A stretch of 64,000 nucleotides of DNA from Rhodanobacter sp. FDAARGOS 1247 (lineage in GTDB: Bacteria > Pseudomonadota > Gammaproteobacteria > Xanthomonadales > Rhodanobacteraceae), in NCBI RefSeq assembly GCF_016889805.1, contig NZ_CP069535.1, positions 744,001 through 808,000 on the forward strand, given 5' to 3'. This document shows positions 8,070 to 15,279 of this stretch, one piece after another. Each line of letters starts with the position of its first letter. The stretch's first letter is position 1. The notes below the pieces were generated by a model. The model saw only the letters and a program-made list of their open reading frames with translations. It was not told where the DNA came from and searched no databases. The position numbers were made by a program, and so were the translations under genes.

Positions 8070-10187
8070 CTACTCGGTGATCTTCTGCAGGTTGTACTGC
8101 AGGTCGTCGCTGTCGCGATCGCTGGTCAGGTCGTAGAGGTTGTAGCGTTTGGCCAGGCGGGCGCCGCCGTCGCGCAGCAGAGGCTGCCACAGGATGTTGG
8201 CGCTGCTGGTGTGCGAGCTGGGCAGCATCAGGTCGAACGGGATCGACAGGTAGATGCCCTTGTCGAAGCTGCCTTCGCCGAACTGCTTCGCCGAGACATT
8301 GGTGAACGTGGCATACGCACCCATGCGCACGCCGTTGTGGAACTGGCGCGACACGTCGATGGTGGCGCCGCGATCACCGGCCAGGTAGCGGCCGTAGCTG
8401 AGCGCCAGGGTGACGTCCTTGTAGCCCAGGTCGAAGTAGCCGGTCACGTGGCCGGTGGCGACGTGGTAGCGGCGGAACGAGAAGTCCTGGTCGAAGCCGC
8501 GCTGCTTCACCCAGTTGGCATCGACGCCGATCGCCCAGCGCTCGCCCATCGGCCGGTACAGCACTTCGCCGCCCACGCCGCCGTACATGCTCTCCAGCAT
8601 GCCGCCGTATAGAAGGCCATACAGATCGGTGCCCAGGCGACGGCTGGCGGTCAGCTGGAATACCGGCATGGTCAGCCGCGAGCTGGTCAGGTACTCGCGC
8701 ACGTAGGTGCGCACGCGGGGCAGGTTGCTGGGTGCGTCGTACTTGAAGTGGTCGTAGTTGTTCAGCAGGTTCGCGCTGAAGTTGCCGCTCCACCACAGGT
8801 TCGGGGTGAAGTGGAAGTTCGCGTCGTAGTTCGCGTACACCTGATACAGGATGAAGGCATCGGGGCCGCCCAGCGACTGCGCGTAACCCACCGCCAGGCT
8901 GCCGCTGAACTTCTTCGGCGCGGCACGGTACAGCACGTCCTCGCGTTGTGGCAGCGGCGGGTTCTGCTCGACGCTGCGGCGGAAGTCCCGCAGGTCGATG
9001 TCGTAGTTGAGCAGTTCGTCGAAGCGCTGCCGATGCACGCTGGTCGCCACGATCGGCAGGCCTTCGCGGGTGGACACCACGGTATACCAGTCGGTGCCCG
9101 GCGCCAGCTGGTTGTCCAGCACGCGCGCGGTGCGACCCAGCGCCTTGGCCGGATAGAAATAGCGCTGCTGCTCGCCGGTCACCACCACTTCGCGGCCACG
9201 CCGGCTGATCTTCGACACTTCGATGCCGGCGTTGTCGCGCAGCTGCCTGCTCACCGCCGTCCAGTCGACCTGCTGCGGTGTTTGCGTGGGCGGCCTGTCG
9301 GCGCGCTCGGGCAGGGGTGGATCGAGCAGCTTGGTGGGGCCGCTGCTTTGGGCGAGATTCGTGTGCAAGGTGAAGCCGAACATCGCCACGCGCCCGCGCT
9401 CCAGCGCCAGGCTGAAGTCGACATTGCGGTTCAAGCGGTAGACCGCGCCGATGTTGATCGGCGTCCTGCTTGGCTGCCGGGTATCGAAGGGCTCGTGCTT
9501 GTAGTCGTTGCCTTCGTATTCCAGCTTCAGGATCAGTGGCTGCCACGGTGTCTGGTAGCTGATGCCGCCGAACAGCGCTGTGCGTCCGCGGAAATAGTCG
9601 TGGCTGTTGAAATTGCCGACGGCCTCCCCGCGGTTCCGGCCTGGTCGTGTATCAAACTTGTCGCTGAGGATCGAGAACGGGTTGGGCACATCGCCGCGAT
9701 TGCCCATGTAGCCCCAGGCCATGCCCAGGCTGGCATCGATCGGTCCGAAGCGCTTGCTGGCCACCACGTATTCGCTGGAAAACAGGCCGGTTCCGCCCAG
9801 GTCGCGAATGCCCACCGACACGGCGGGCAGGTAGTGGCTTTCGCGCCACAGCCGCACCTTGGCGTCGATCGACTTGTCCTTGTAACTCTGGTCGCCAGCT
9901 ATGCGGCCATAAAGGTGGTTGGCAATGTTGATGTAGCGAAAGCTGCCTTCCAGCCACGGCAGCGGCTGCAGGGTGAAGTTGTAGCGCGTATACGGCGACG
10001 TGCGGCTGGCGGTGAAACCCACTTCGCCCTCATCGGCCATGCGCGCGGTAGGCGTCTGCAGCAGGCCGGCACCGCCGAAGTCACTTTGCGTCGGCGCGTT
10101 CTGCGCGTGCACCGAACAGGTCATCAGCCAGCCGGCCAGCGGCAGCAGGCAGGTGCATTGACGGCGGATGTGCTGGAGGGTGTTCAA
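8070..10187 (-). CDS. gfcD: GfcD/YjbH-family outer-membrane capsule protein
   Basis: 705 residues with an N-terminal signal sequence (cleavage plausible after CSVHAQ) followed by SDFGGAGLLQTPTARMADEG, the conserved opening of the YjbH family. The long remainder is rich in alternating beta-strand text, as expected of an outer-membrane barrel. In E. coli GfcD/YjbH is required for group 4 capsule or related exopolysaccharide secretion. The only upstream start is TTG at 10187 with a weak ribosome site, so the start is less certain. It is the last gene of the minus-strand gfc group, separated from gfcC by a repeat block. Confidence 0.88.
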   Translation of the reverse strand: MNTLQHIRRQCTCLLPLAGWLMTCSVHAQNAPTQSDFGGAGLLQTPTARMADEGEVGFTASRTSPYTRYNFTLQPLPWLEGSFRYINIANHLYGRIAGDQSYKDKSIDAKVRLWRESHYLPAVSVGIRDLGGTGLFSSEYVVASKRFGPIDASLGMAWGYMGNRGDVPNPFSILSDKFDTRPGRNRGEAVGNFNSHDYFRGRTALFGGISYQTPWQPLILKLEYEGNDYKHEPFDTRQPSRTPINIGAVYRLNRNVDFSLALERGRVAMFGFTLHTNLAQSSGPTKLLDPPLPERADRPPTQTPQQVDWTAVSRQLRDNAGIEVSKISRRGREVVVTGEQQRYFYPAKALGRTARVLDNQLAPGTDWYTVVSTREGLPIVATSVHRQRFDELLNYDIDLRDFRRSVEQNPPLPQREDVLYRAAPKKFSGSLAVGYAQSLGGPDAFILYQVYANYDANFHFTPNLWWSGNFSANLLNNYDHFKYDAPSNLPRVRTYVREYLTSSRLTMPVFQLTASRRLGTDLYGLLYGGMLESMYGGVGGEVLYRPMGERWAIGVDANWVKQRGFDQDFSFRRYHVATGHVTGYFDLGYKDVTLALSYGRYLAGDRGATIDVSRQFHNGVRMGAYATFTNVSAKQFGEGSFDKGIYLSIPFDLMLPSSHTSSANILWQPLLRDGGARLAKRYNLYDLTSDRDSDDLQYNLQKITE

Positions 10188-10267
10188 GCCTGTGGGGTCC
10201 GTGGCGTGGTGCGGTGGTGCGATGTGCCTGATGCGATGGGCCGGGGTTGGTGCAGGCGGGCAAGGAG

Positions 10268-10416
10268 ATCAAGAGCGACCCCACCCCAACCCTCCCCTGC
10301 AAACAGGGGAGGGGGCACAAGCAGCGTCGCGCTCCGGCTCTTCTCCCTTACCTGCTTGCGACCGAAGGAAGTCCCTGTGGGACAGGGGAGGGTTGGGGTG
10401 GGGTGCTCTTCGCGAA
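10268..10416. repeat. Palindromic repeat block R4
   Basis: One full unit between gfcC and gfcD: left arm GAGCGACCCCACCCCAACCC, hairpin CCCTCCCCTGC / CAGGGGAGGGG, and right arm CAGGGGAGGGTTGGGGTGGG. The right hairpin carries the inserted stem GACCGAAGGAAGTCCC / TGTGGGAC at about 10360-10383, the same insert as in R3. The position inside the gfc transcription unit suggests it could lower expression of gfcD relative to gfcC. Confidence 0.82.
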
Positions 10417-10425
10417 TCACGTTCA

Positions 10426-11196
10426 TCACGGCGCCTCCGGCCCCGGCAACACCTGCGTCGCCAGGAATGCGGCGATGTCGCTGTTCATCGTGGCATCCAC
10501 CTTGCGGGCGGCGCTTTCGCGCAACGGCACGTAGATCACCGCACCCGGCGCCAGTGCCTGCGCCTCGCTGCGATTCCACAGCGCCATGCCCTGCACGAAC
10601 ACCCGGCCGTCCGGTTCGATCACGTAGATGCTGTCGCGATCCGCGGCATCGCCGAGCGGGCATGCGCCCAGGTAAAGCCGAGCATCCTGCAATGGCACCA
10701 GCGGCAGGGTGCAGGGCTGCTGCACGGCGCCGACCACGCGAATGCCATCGGGACGCAGCGGATAGAACAATTCGTCGCCGGCGGCCAGCAGGTGATTCTC
10801 CGGTGCATTCACTTCCACCGCGCGTGGATCGAGCAGGGCTGGCGACTCACGTCCGGTCACCGGCAGCGAGCTGATCCAGCTCCGCAGCGCCGCGCTGCTG
10901 GCGGCCAATGCCTGGTCGTCGCCTGCCAGCGCCCGCTGTTGCAGGCTGGCCAGGTCGAACAGCACGCCGGCCTTCAATCGCTGCTGCGTGGCCAGCAAGC
11001 CTGGCCGCAACCAGGCCGCGCCTTTCATGTAAGCCTGCGGCAGCGGCTGCGCGGCAATCGCGGCATCGCTGAGCCGGGCGGGGTCGCTCAGTTCCGTGTG
11101 ACCCGGATGCGCCACGGCACCGCTTACCTTGACCTGCACTGCGGCGGCCGCCGTCGACCAGGCCAGCATCATCAGCACGAAGCATGCGCGGTTCAT
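10426..11196 (-). CDS. gfcC: GfcC/YjbG-family periplasmic capsule protein
   Basis: 256 residues with a cleavable signal peptide (about 1-19, ending STAAAA). The body follows the GfcC plan: an SLBB-like N-terminal region (VQVKVSGAVAHPGHTEL), a helical stretch, and a second beta-grasp part (RVVGAVQQPCTLPL, PGAVIYVPLRESA). GfcC is a periplasmic protein of group 4 capsule export. Its start codon overlaps the stop of gfcB by 4 nt (11193-11196), showing translational coupling. Order gfcB-gfcC-gfcD is the same as in E. coli. Confidence 0.88.
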   Translation of the reverse strand: MNRACFVLMMLAWSTAAAAVQVKVSGAVAHPGHTELSDPARLSDAAIAAQPLPQAYMKGAAWLRPGLLATQQRLKAGVLFDLASLQQRALAGDDQALAASSAALRSWISSLPVTGRESPALLDPRAVEVNAPENHLLAAGDELFYPLRPDGIRVVGAVQQPCTLPLVPLQDARLYLGACPLGDAADRDSIYVIEPDGRVFVQGMALWNRSEAQALAPGAVIYVPLRESAARKVDATMNSDIAAFLATQVLPGPEAP

Positions 11197-11921
11197 GGCT
11201 GCGGCTCGCGGTAGGGGCGCAGTTGCACCAGTTGCAGACTCAATCCGGGCGCCACCTGCTGGTCACTCTTCCAGATGAAACCGTCGCGCGGATCCACCCA
11301 GTAGTGATTGGTGACGCGGTAATGCAGCGAGGGCACGTCGAGCTGTTCGTCCACCCGCAGCACGTCGTGGGTCTGATCGAGGATGCTGATCTGCTCGCGA
11401 CCCGCCGGTGTCAGCGTGGCGTCGATCGGCACGCCGTAGCGGTAGCCCGGCGACCAGTCCTTGCCCATGCGGTAGCTGACCGGCGCGGTGAGTGTCTGCA
11501 GGCCGCGCGCGAACGGATCGTCGGCGGGCAGTTGCACGCCGTCGAGGTCCTGTCCCAGTCCGGTGGTCTGTACCACGCGGCCGTGCTCGATGAACACCAC
11601 CACGCCATGATTGCCGTACCACGCCTGGCGTCCGCCATCGACGTTGCCCAGGATCAGCACCGCGCTGCCCTCCGGGCTGGTGGCCTGCAACTGGAAATAC
11701 GGTTTGGCCGCCACCTCGGCCGCGGTTGGCTGCACCTGCGGCCGGCCCTTCACCGCAAGCCGCATCGCCTTGATCGAGGATCGTGACAACTCGCTGCAGC
11801 CATGCAGGCCGAGCAGCAGCGGGCAGGCCAGCAGCAACAGCCAGGGCAGCGTGCGCGCGACGGCGGGCCGCGCCGTCGACGCCGTGGTGCGTTCGCTGTT
11901 CGTCAACTCGTCTGCGGGCAA
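11193..11921 (-). CDS. gfcB: GfcB/YjbF-family lipoprotein
   Basis: 242 residues. After a polar start there is a hydrophobic stretch ending in the lipobox LGLHGC, so the mature protein is a lipoprotein beginning at Cys42. The body has the family text YFQLQATSPEGSAVLILG, YGVPIDATL and VDPRDGFIWKSDQQVAPG. GfcB/YjbF takes part in group 4 capsule or Yjb exopolysaccharide export. The start is TTG at 11921, supported by AGGGGAG 8 bases before it; no ATG or GTG in frame is suitable. It is coupled to gfcC by a 4-nt overlap. Confidence 0.87.
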   Translation of the reverse strand: MPADELTNSERTTASTARPAVARTLPWLLLLACPLLLGLHGCSELSRSSIKAMRLAVKGRPQVQPTAAEVAAKPYFQLQATSPEGSAVLILGNVDGGRQAWYGNHGVVVFIEHGRVVQTTGLGQDLDGVQLPADDPFARGLQTLTAPVSYRMGKDWSPGYRYGVPIDATLTPAGREQISILDQTHDVLRVDEQLDVPSLHYRVTNHYWVDPRDGFIWKSDQQVAPGLSLQLVQLRPYREPQP

Positions 11922-11961
11922 ACCGGTGCTCCCCTTCCCTGATCAGTACGGCGTAATTCGT

Positions 11962-11982
11962 GGGGCGGGCCATGCCCGCCCC
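11962..11982 (-). terminator. Hairpin between the Wza-like gene and gfcB
   Basis: A perfect 9-bp stem, GGGGCGGGC and its complement, with a 3-nt loop. On the minus strand it follows the Wza-like gene and is not trailed by a U-run, so it may be a processing or attenuation hairpin rather than a full terminator. Confidence 0.45.
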
Positions 11983-12008
11983 GTGCAAGGCATTCCTGCC
12001 GGGTGCGC

Positions 12009-13106
12009 TCAGAAATCCTTGTTCGCGTTGGCCGCCGAATTGATCAGGCCCGAGAACGGCAGCAACTGGCTGAAGAAGCGGTTCCAGCGGGTCACGCCGG
12101 CCGGTCCCACGAACACCACGTCGCCCGGCTTCACCATGAACTGGTCGGCCAGCGCGAAGGCGGCCGGCGAGCGTGCGTCCAGGCTGAACACCTTCGACGG
12201 CGCCTGCTCCAGGTCCTTGACGCCACGGATCACATACACCGCCTTGCCCTTGGCGCTGAGCGGGTTGAGGCCGCCAGCGCGTCCCAGCGCCTGGGTCAGG
12301 CTGAGGTCGGAAGTCTTGAAGTTGATCGCCATCGGCTTGACCACTTCACCTACCACGTACGCTTCCTGGCGATCGTTGTACGGCAGGAACAGGCGATCGC
12401 CCGGCTTCAGGTAGATGTCCTGCGCGAGCTTGTCGCCGCTGTTCAGCGCGTCCAGGTCTAGGTGATAGTCCTGACCGTCGCGGGTCAGCACCAGGCCGGA
12501 AAGATTGGCCTGTTCGGTATTGATGGTAGCCGTGCCCAGCGCCTGGGCCAGGGTCAGCGGCACCGCGGTGATCGGCTGCGGATCGGTCTTGGCGAAGGCG
12601 CCCTGCAGCAGCACGCGCTGGCTCTGGTAGCCAATCACGCTGACGTCGACCTGGGGCTTCTCGACGTACGCAGCCAGCTTCTTGCTGATCGCTTCGCGCA
12701 ATTCCTCGATCGTCATGCCGGCCACCTTCAGCGCGCCGACGTACGGGTAGAACAAGGTGCCATCCGAGCGCACCAGACGGCCATTGGCCAAGGTCTGCTG
12801 CTGCGGGCCGGCCGGCGAGGTCAGCTCGGGGTGTTCCCACACGGTGATGTACAGCGTGTCGCCCGCGCCTATCCGGTACGGCTCTGGCTGATACGACAGC
12901 AGGGCCGGCGCCACAGCCGTGGCCTGGGCGCTCGCGCGATCCATGGCGATCAGCTTCGGCGTGATCGGGACCAGTTCGACCTGGCTGTTGTCGACGGTGT
13001 CGCCGCGGGAGAGTTCGCTGGTCGACATGTGCTGGCCTGGCGCAAGCGCACAGCCGTTCAACAGGGCGACGCAGGCAACAAGGATGAGGGCAGGTGATGT
13101 TTTCAC
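12009..13106 (-). CDS. wza: Polysaccharide export lipoprotein, Wza/GfcE family
   Basis: 365 residues. The N-terminus is a lipoprotein signal, VKTSPALILVACVALLNGCA, with the acylated Cys at about residue 19. It is followed by the poly-export domain YRIGAGDTLYITVWEHPEL and then SLBB repeats (VLLQGAFAKTDPQPITA, AYVVGEVVKPMAINF). Wza-type proteins are octameric outer-membrane channels for capsule or exopolysaccharide. I use GTG at 13106; an ORF extension to 13193 would translate through a perfect hairpin and remove the lipoprotein signal. In E. coli the equivalent gfcE follows gfcD, but here it precedes gfcB. Confidence 0.9.
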   Translation of the reverse strand: MKTSPALILVACVALLNGCALAPGQHMSTSELSRGDTVDNSQVELVPITPKLIAMDRASAQATAVAPALLSYQPEPYRIGAGDTLYITVWEHPELTSPAGPQQQTLANGRLVRSDGTLFYPYVGALKVAGMTIEELREAISKKLAAYVEKPQVDVSVIGYQSQRVLLQGAFAKTDPQPITAVPLTLAQALGTATINTEQANLSGLVLTRDGQDYHLDLDALNSGDKLAQDIYLKPGDRLFLPYNDRQEAYVVGEVVKPMAINFKTSDLSLTQALGRAGGLNPLSAKGKAVYVIRGVKDLEQAPSKVFSLDARSPAAFALADQFMVKPGDVVFVGPAGVTRWNRFFSQLLPFSGLINSAANANKDF

Positions 13107-13145
13107 GATGGAAGAGGACTCAGGGCGACAAAGGGAACGACAGAC

Positions 13146-13183
13146 ACGACAAACGTGCCGAACGAAGTCGGCACGTTTGTCGT
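13146..13183 (-). terminator. Perfect 16-bp hairpin upstream of wza
   Basis: Arms 13146-13161 and 13168-13183 (ACGACAAACGTGCCGA and complement) with a 6-nt loop. On the minus strand it lies 17 nt after the stop of the small protein gene at 13200 and 40 nt before the wza start. A T-rich but interrupted stretch follows. It could end the small-gene transcript or attenuate read-through into wza. Confidence 0.65.
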
Positions 13184-13199
13184 GATCAGCCACAGGATA

Positions 13200-13472
13200 T
13201 CAGTGAGTGCCGGTGGTGCCGGTGGTCACCGGGTGCGTATCGTCGCGAGCCACGCCGGCCACGACGCCTGCGGTCGCCACCACCGCGATGGTCACCGCGA
13301 TCACCTGGCCAGCGGTGATGCCGCCCGTGGAGGCGACACTGGCGGCGTTGGCGCCTGCCACCGTTGGCTGGGCCGGCGGGTTCTGGGCGTTGTCCGATTG
13401 CGGTTGCGCCGCCATGGCCAAGCCGGAAGCCATCAGCCCAGCGGTCAGAAGTGCGGGAAGAATCATTTTCAT
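13200..13472 (-). CDS. Small exported Ala/Thr-rich protein, GfcA/YjbE-like copy 3
   Basis: 90 residues: signal peptide (about 1-22, ending GLAMAA), a short polar linker (QPQSDNAQNPPAQPT), then STGGITAGQVIAVTIAVVAT with a hydrophobic helix, and a tail TGTTGTH. This plan, a tiny signal-bearing protein with one helix and a Gly/Thr tail at the head of a gfc/yjb operon, matches GfcA/YjbE. It is clearly paralogous to the genes at 13709 and 14226. AAGGAG precedes the start and TATACT is seen about 45 nt upstream, so it may have its own promoter. Confidence 0.78.
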   Translation of the reverse strand: MKMILPALLTAGLMASGLAMAAQPQSDNAQNPPAQPTVAGANAASVASTGGITAGQVIAVTIAVVATAGVVAGVARDDTHPVTTGTTGTH

Positions 13473-13595
13473 GTGTTGCTCCTTGTGACCGGCGTTCGGG
13501 AAAAAACAGCGCCGTCAGTATAACCAGCGGTCGTGAAGGGACCATGTACGCGAGGGCTGGTGTACTGAAGGTGAAGGCTGACAGGGGCGGCAACG

Positions 13596-13654
13596 CGGAG
13601 CAGGAGCACCCCACCCCGGCCCTCCCCTGCCGAGGCAGGGGAGGGAGAAAAAGC
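13596..13654. repeat. Palindromic repeat R5 between small paralogues
   Basis: A single half-unit, ACCCCACCCCGGCCCTCCCC with hairpin CCCTCCCCTGC / GCAGGGGAGGG, placed between the second and third gfcA-like genes. Confidence 0.75.
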
Positions 13655-13708
13655 CGCTCGCAGGAGGAGTGGGCAAGCCGAAGGAACGGCCGCCCGACTT
13701 GATGCGTG

Positions 13709-14029
13709 TCAATGCGTGCCGGTGGTGCCGGTCGTTCCCGTGGTCCCGGTTGTCCCCGTGCCTCCGGTGCCGGGAACATGTCCATGGCTGTCGTCATTGC
13801 CCGCTCCTGCGGCGACGGCGACTACGGCGGTCACGGCAATGCCCGCGGCGATAGCCTGGCCCGTCGTGATGCCACCGGTGGAGGCGGAACCGGCGGCTGC
13901 TGCGCCGGCGACGGCCGGGGTCTGCGAGGGGTTCTGGTTCTGGGCGCCTGACGGCATGGGTTCTGCGGCCTGGGCCATTCCCGCAACGAACAGGCCAGCG
14001 GCCAAAAGACTTGCAAGCATGATTTTCAT
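13709..14029 (-). CDS. Small exported Ala/Thr-rich protein, GfcA/YjbE-like copy 2
   Basis: 106 residues. It has the same plan as the gene at 13200: signal peptide (about 1-21, ending GMAQAA), polar linker PMPSGAQNQNPSQTP, the shared core STGGITTGQAIAAGIAVTAV with a hydrophobic helix, and a longer C-terminal tail of repeated TGT units ending TGTTGTTGTTGTH. The tail repeat number differs from its paralogues, suggesting slippage. Function is unknown beyond association with gfc/yjb polysaccharide loci. Being exported and low-complexity, it may be an envelope or matrix-associated peptide. Confidence 0.78.
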   Translation of the reverse strand: MKIMLASLLAAGLFVAGMAQAAEPMPSGAQNQNPSQTPAVAGAAAAGSASTGGITTGQAIAAGIAVTAVVAVAAGAGNDDSHGHVPGTGGTGTTGTTGTTGTTGTH

Positions 14030-14176
14030 GGGCTATCCCACGGCACCGGGATCCCGCCTGTCACTGGACCATACCAAAGCAAGGTTAAGGAAAGATGTAT
14101 GGGGAAGAGCGAGCCTTCGATCCCCGGCCCGAAATTTCTCCAGGCCTGCGCACCAGGCGCCCCGCGGCGCGCGCAC

Positions 14177-14208
14177 AAAAAAAGCCGCGCCAGAACGGGC
14201 GCGGCTTT
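14177..14208 (-). terminator. Rho-independent terminator of the first gfcA-like gene
   Basis: On the minus strand the stem AAAGCCGCGCC / GGCGCGGCTTT is followed directly by a run of Ts, the classic intrinsic form. It begins 18 nt after the stop codon at 14226, so the first small gene ends its own transcript here. Confidence 0.88.
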
Positions 14209-14225
14209 GATGGTGATGCGTTCGC

Positions 14226-14501
14226 TCAGTTCGTACCGGTGGTGCCGGTCGGCGGCGGGGTGCTGGTCTTGTGGTCGTTGCCACCGCTGGAGGCGGCAAT
14301 GACAGCACCCACCACAACCACGCCACCGATCACGTAGAACGGGGTCATTTCGCCCAGCGACTGCGTCGTGGCGGTCTTCGCGCCTGCAACCGCGGGCGCC
14401 GGAGGCGGCGGCGGGGTAGCGGGCTGCTGCTGATCAGCGGACTGGGCCAGCGCGGAACCCATCAGGCCCGTCGCCAGAAGCGCAACGATCATCTTCTTCA
14501 T
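14226..14501 (-). CDS. Small exported protein, GfcA/YjbE-like copy 1
   Basis: 91 residues: signal peptide MKKMIVALLATGLMGSALAQ, a Pro-rich linker (QPATPPPPPAPAV), a core QSLGEMTPFYVIGGVVVVGA with one hydrophobic helix, and the tail TPPPTGTTGTN. The Thr/Gly ending relates it to the two downstream paralogues, but its core is more diverged. AGGGGAAA precedes the ATG at 14501, and TATACT (minus strand, 14561-14556) is a candidate -10. A strong terminator follows it, so it is probably transcribed alone and at high level. An ORF extension further upstream lacks any signal sequence and is not used. Confidence 0.75.
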   Translation of the reverse strand: MKKMIVALLATGLMGSALAQSADQQQPATPPPPPAPAVAGAKTATTQSLGEMTPFYVIGGVVVVGAVIAASSGGNDHKTSTPPPTGTTGTN

Positions 14502-14805
14502 GAATATTTCCCCTGGAGGCATGGCGTCAAGCGGACGTGAATTCCGCGCTTGCCGAGTATACCCACAAATCTGCAGGGGTACATACATGAACCAGTCAGG
14601 CTGGGGCAACCAAGCTGGCTGGGCTTCGGTTATCATGTCGGGCTGGCGGGGAAGCGTGCACACGTCGCGGTTTGTGAAGATGCCTTCACACAAGAGCGTG
14701 CATTGCCTGCCAGGAGCTCCAGGGGGAGTGTCTACCATTTTCCGCAGGAGCGCGGGTCGCCGGCATTACGGGCGCGCCTGCCAGGCAATCGAGGAGTCAT
14801 CGAGG
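14502..14805. promoter_or_regulatory. Divergent promoter region between gfcA-like and etp genes
   Basis: About 300 nt without a credible gene. On the minus side TATACT at 14561-14556 lies about 55 nt before the first gfcA-like gene. On the plus side a candidate TATCAT lies at about 14630, and a small hairpin TGTGAAG / CTTCACA is at 14673-14690. The arrangement suggests shared control of the export genes on both strands; no -35 boxes are convincing. Confidence 0.45.
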
Positions 14806-15240
14806 GTGTTCAAACGGATATTGACCGTCTGCATTGGCAACATCTGCCGTAGCCCCACCGCCGAATACCTGTTGCGCGAGCGCCTGGCGTCGAAAGACAT
14901 CCAGATAGCCAGCGCCGGACTGAACGCGATGGTGGGCCACCCGATGGACGCCACCGCCATGCAGGTGATGGAGGAACGCGGCATCGACGGCGCGGCCCAT
15001 CGCGCGCGCCAGCTGACGCCGGCCATGCTGCGCGAAGCCGACCTGGTGCTGGGCATGGAGAAAAGCCATGTGGATGCCATGGCCAGGCTGGCCCCGGAAG
15101 CCAGCGGCAAGATTTTCGTGTTGGACAAATGGGTGCAGGCGCGGGACATCCCCGACCCGTACCGCCAGCAACGTCCTGCGTTCGATCATGTATACGATTT
15201 GATCACGCAAGGTGTAGATAGCTGGCTGCGCTACCTGTAA
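14806..15240 (+). CDS. etp: Low-molecular-weight protein-tyrosine phosphatase (Etp/Wzb)
   Basis: 144 residues. The P-loop CIGNICRS at Cys9-Ser16 gives the CX5R motif, and the general-acid Asp lies in DIPDPYR near residue 115. This is the Etp/Wzb family, which removes phosphates from the tyrosine cluster of the chain-length kinase and so controls polymer export. The GTG at 14806 is chosen because GAGGAG lies upstream and the protein then starts directly with the family opening FKRILTVC. The kinase gene follows after 39 nt, so the two form an operon. Confidence 0.92.
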   Translation: MFKRILTVCIGNICRSPTAEYLLRERLASKDIQIASAGLNAMVGHPMDATAMQVMEERGIDGAAHRARQLTPAMLREADLVLGMEKSHVDAMARLAPEASGKIFVLDKWVQARDIPDPYRQQRPAFDHVYDLITQGVDSWLRYL

Positions 15241-15279
15241 TCCCACCCTTCTATATATACAGACCAGGAAAGCTCCTGC

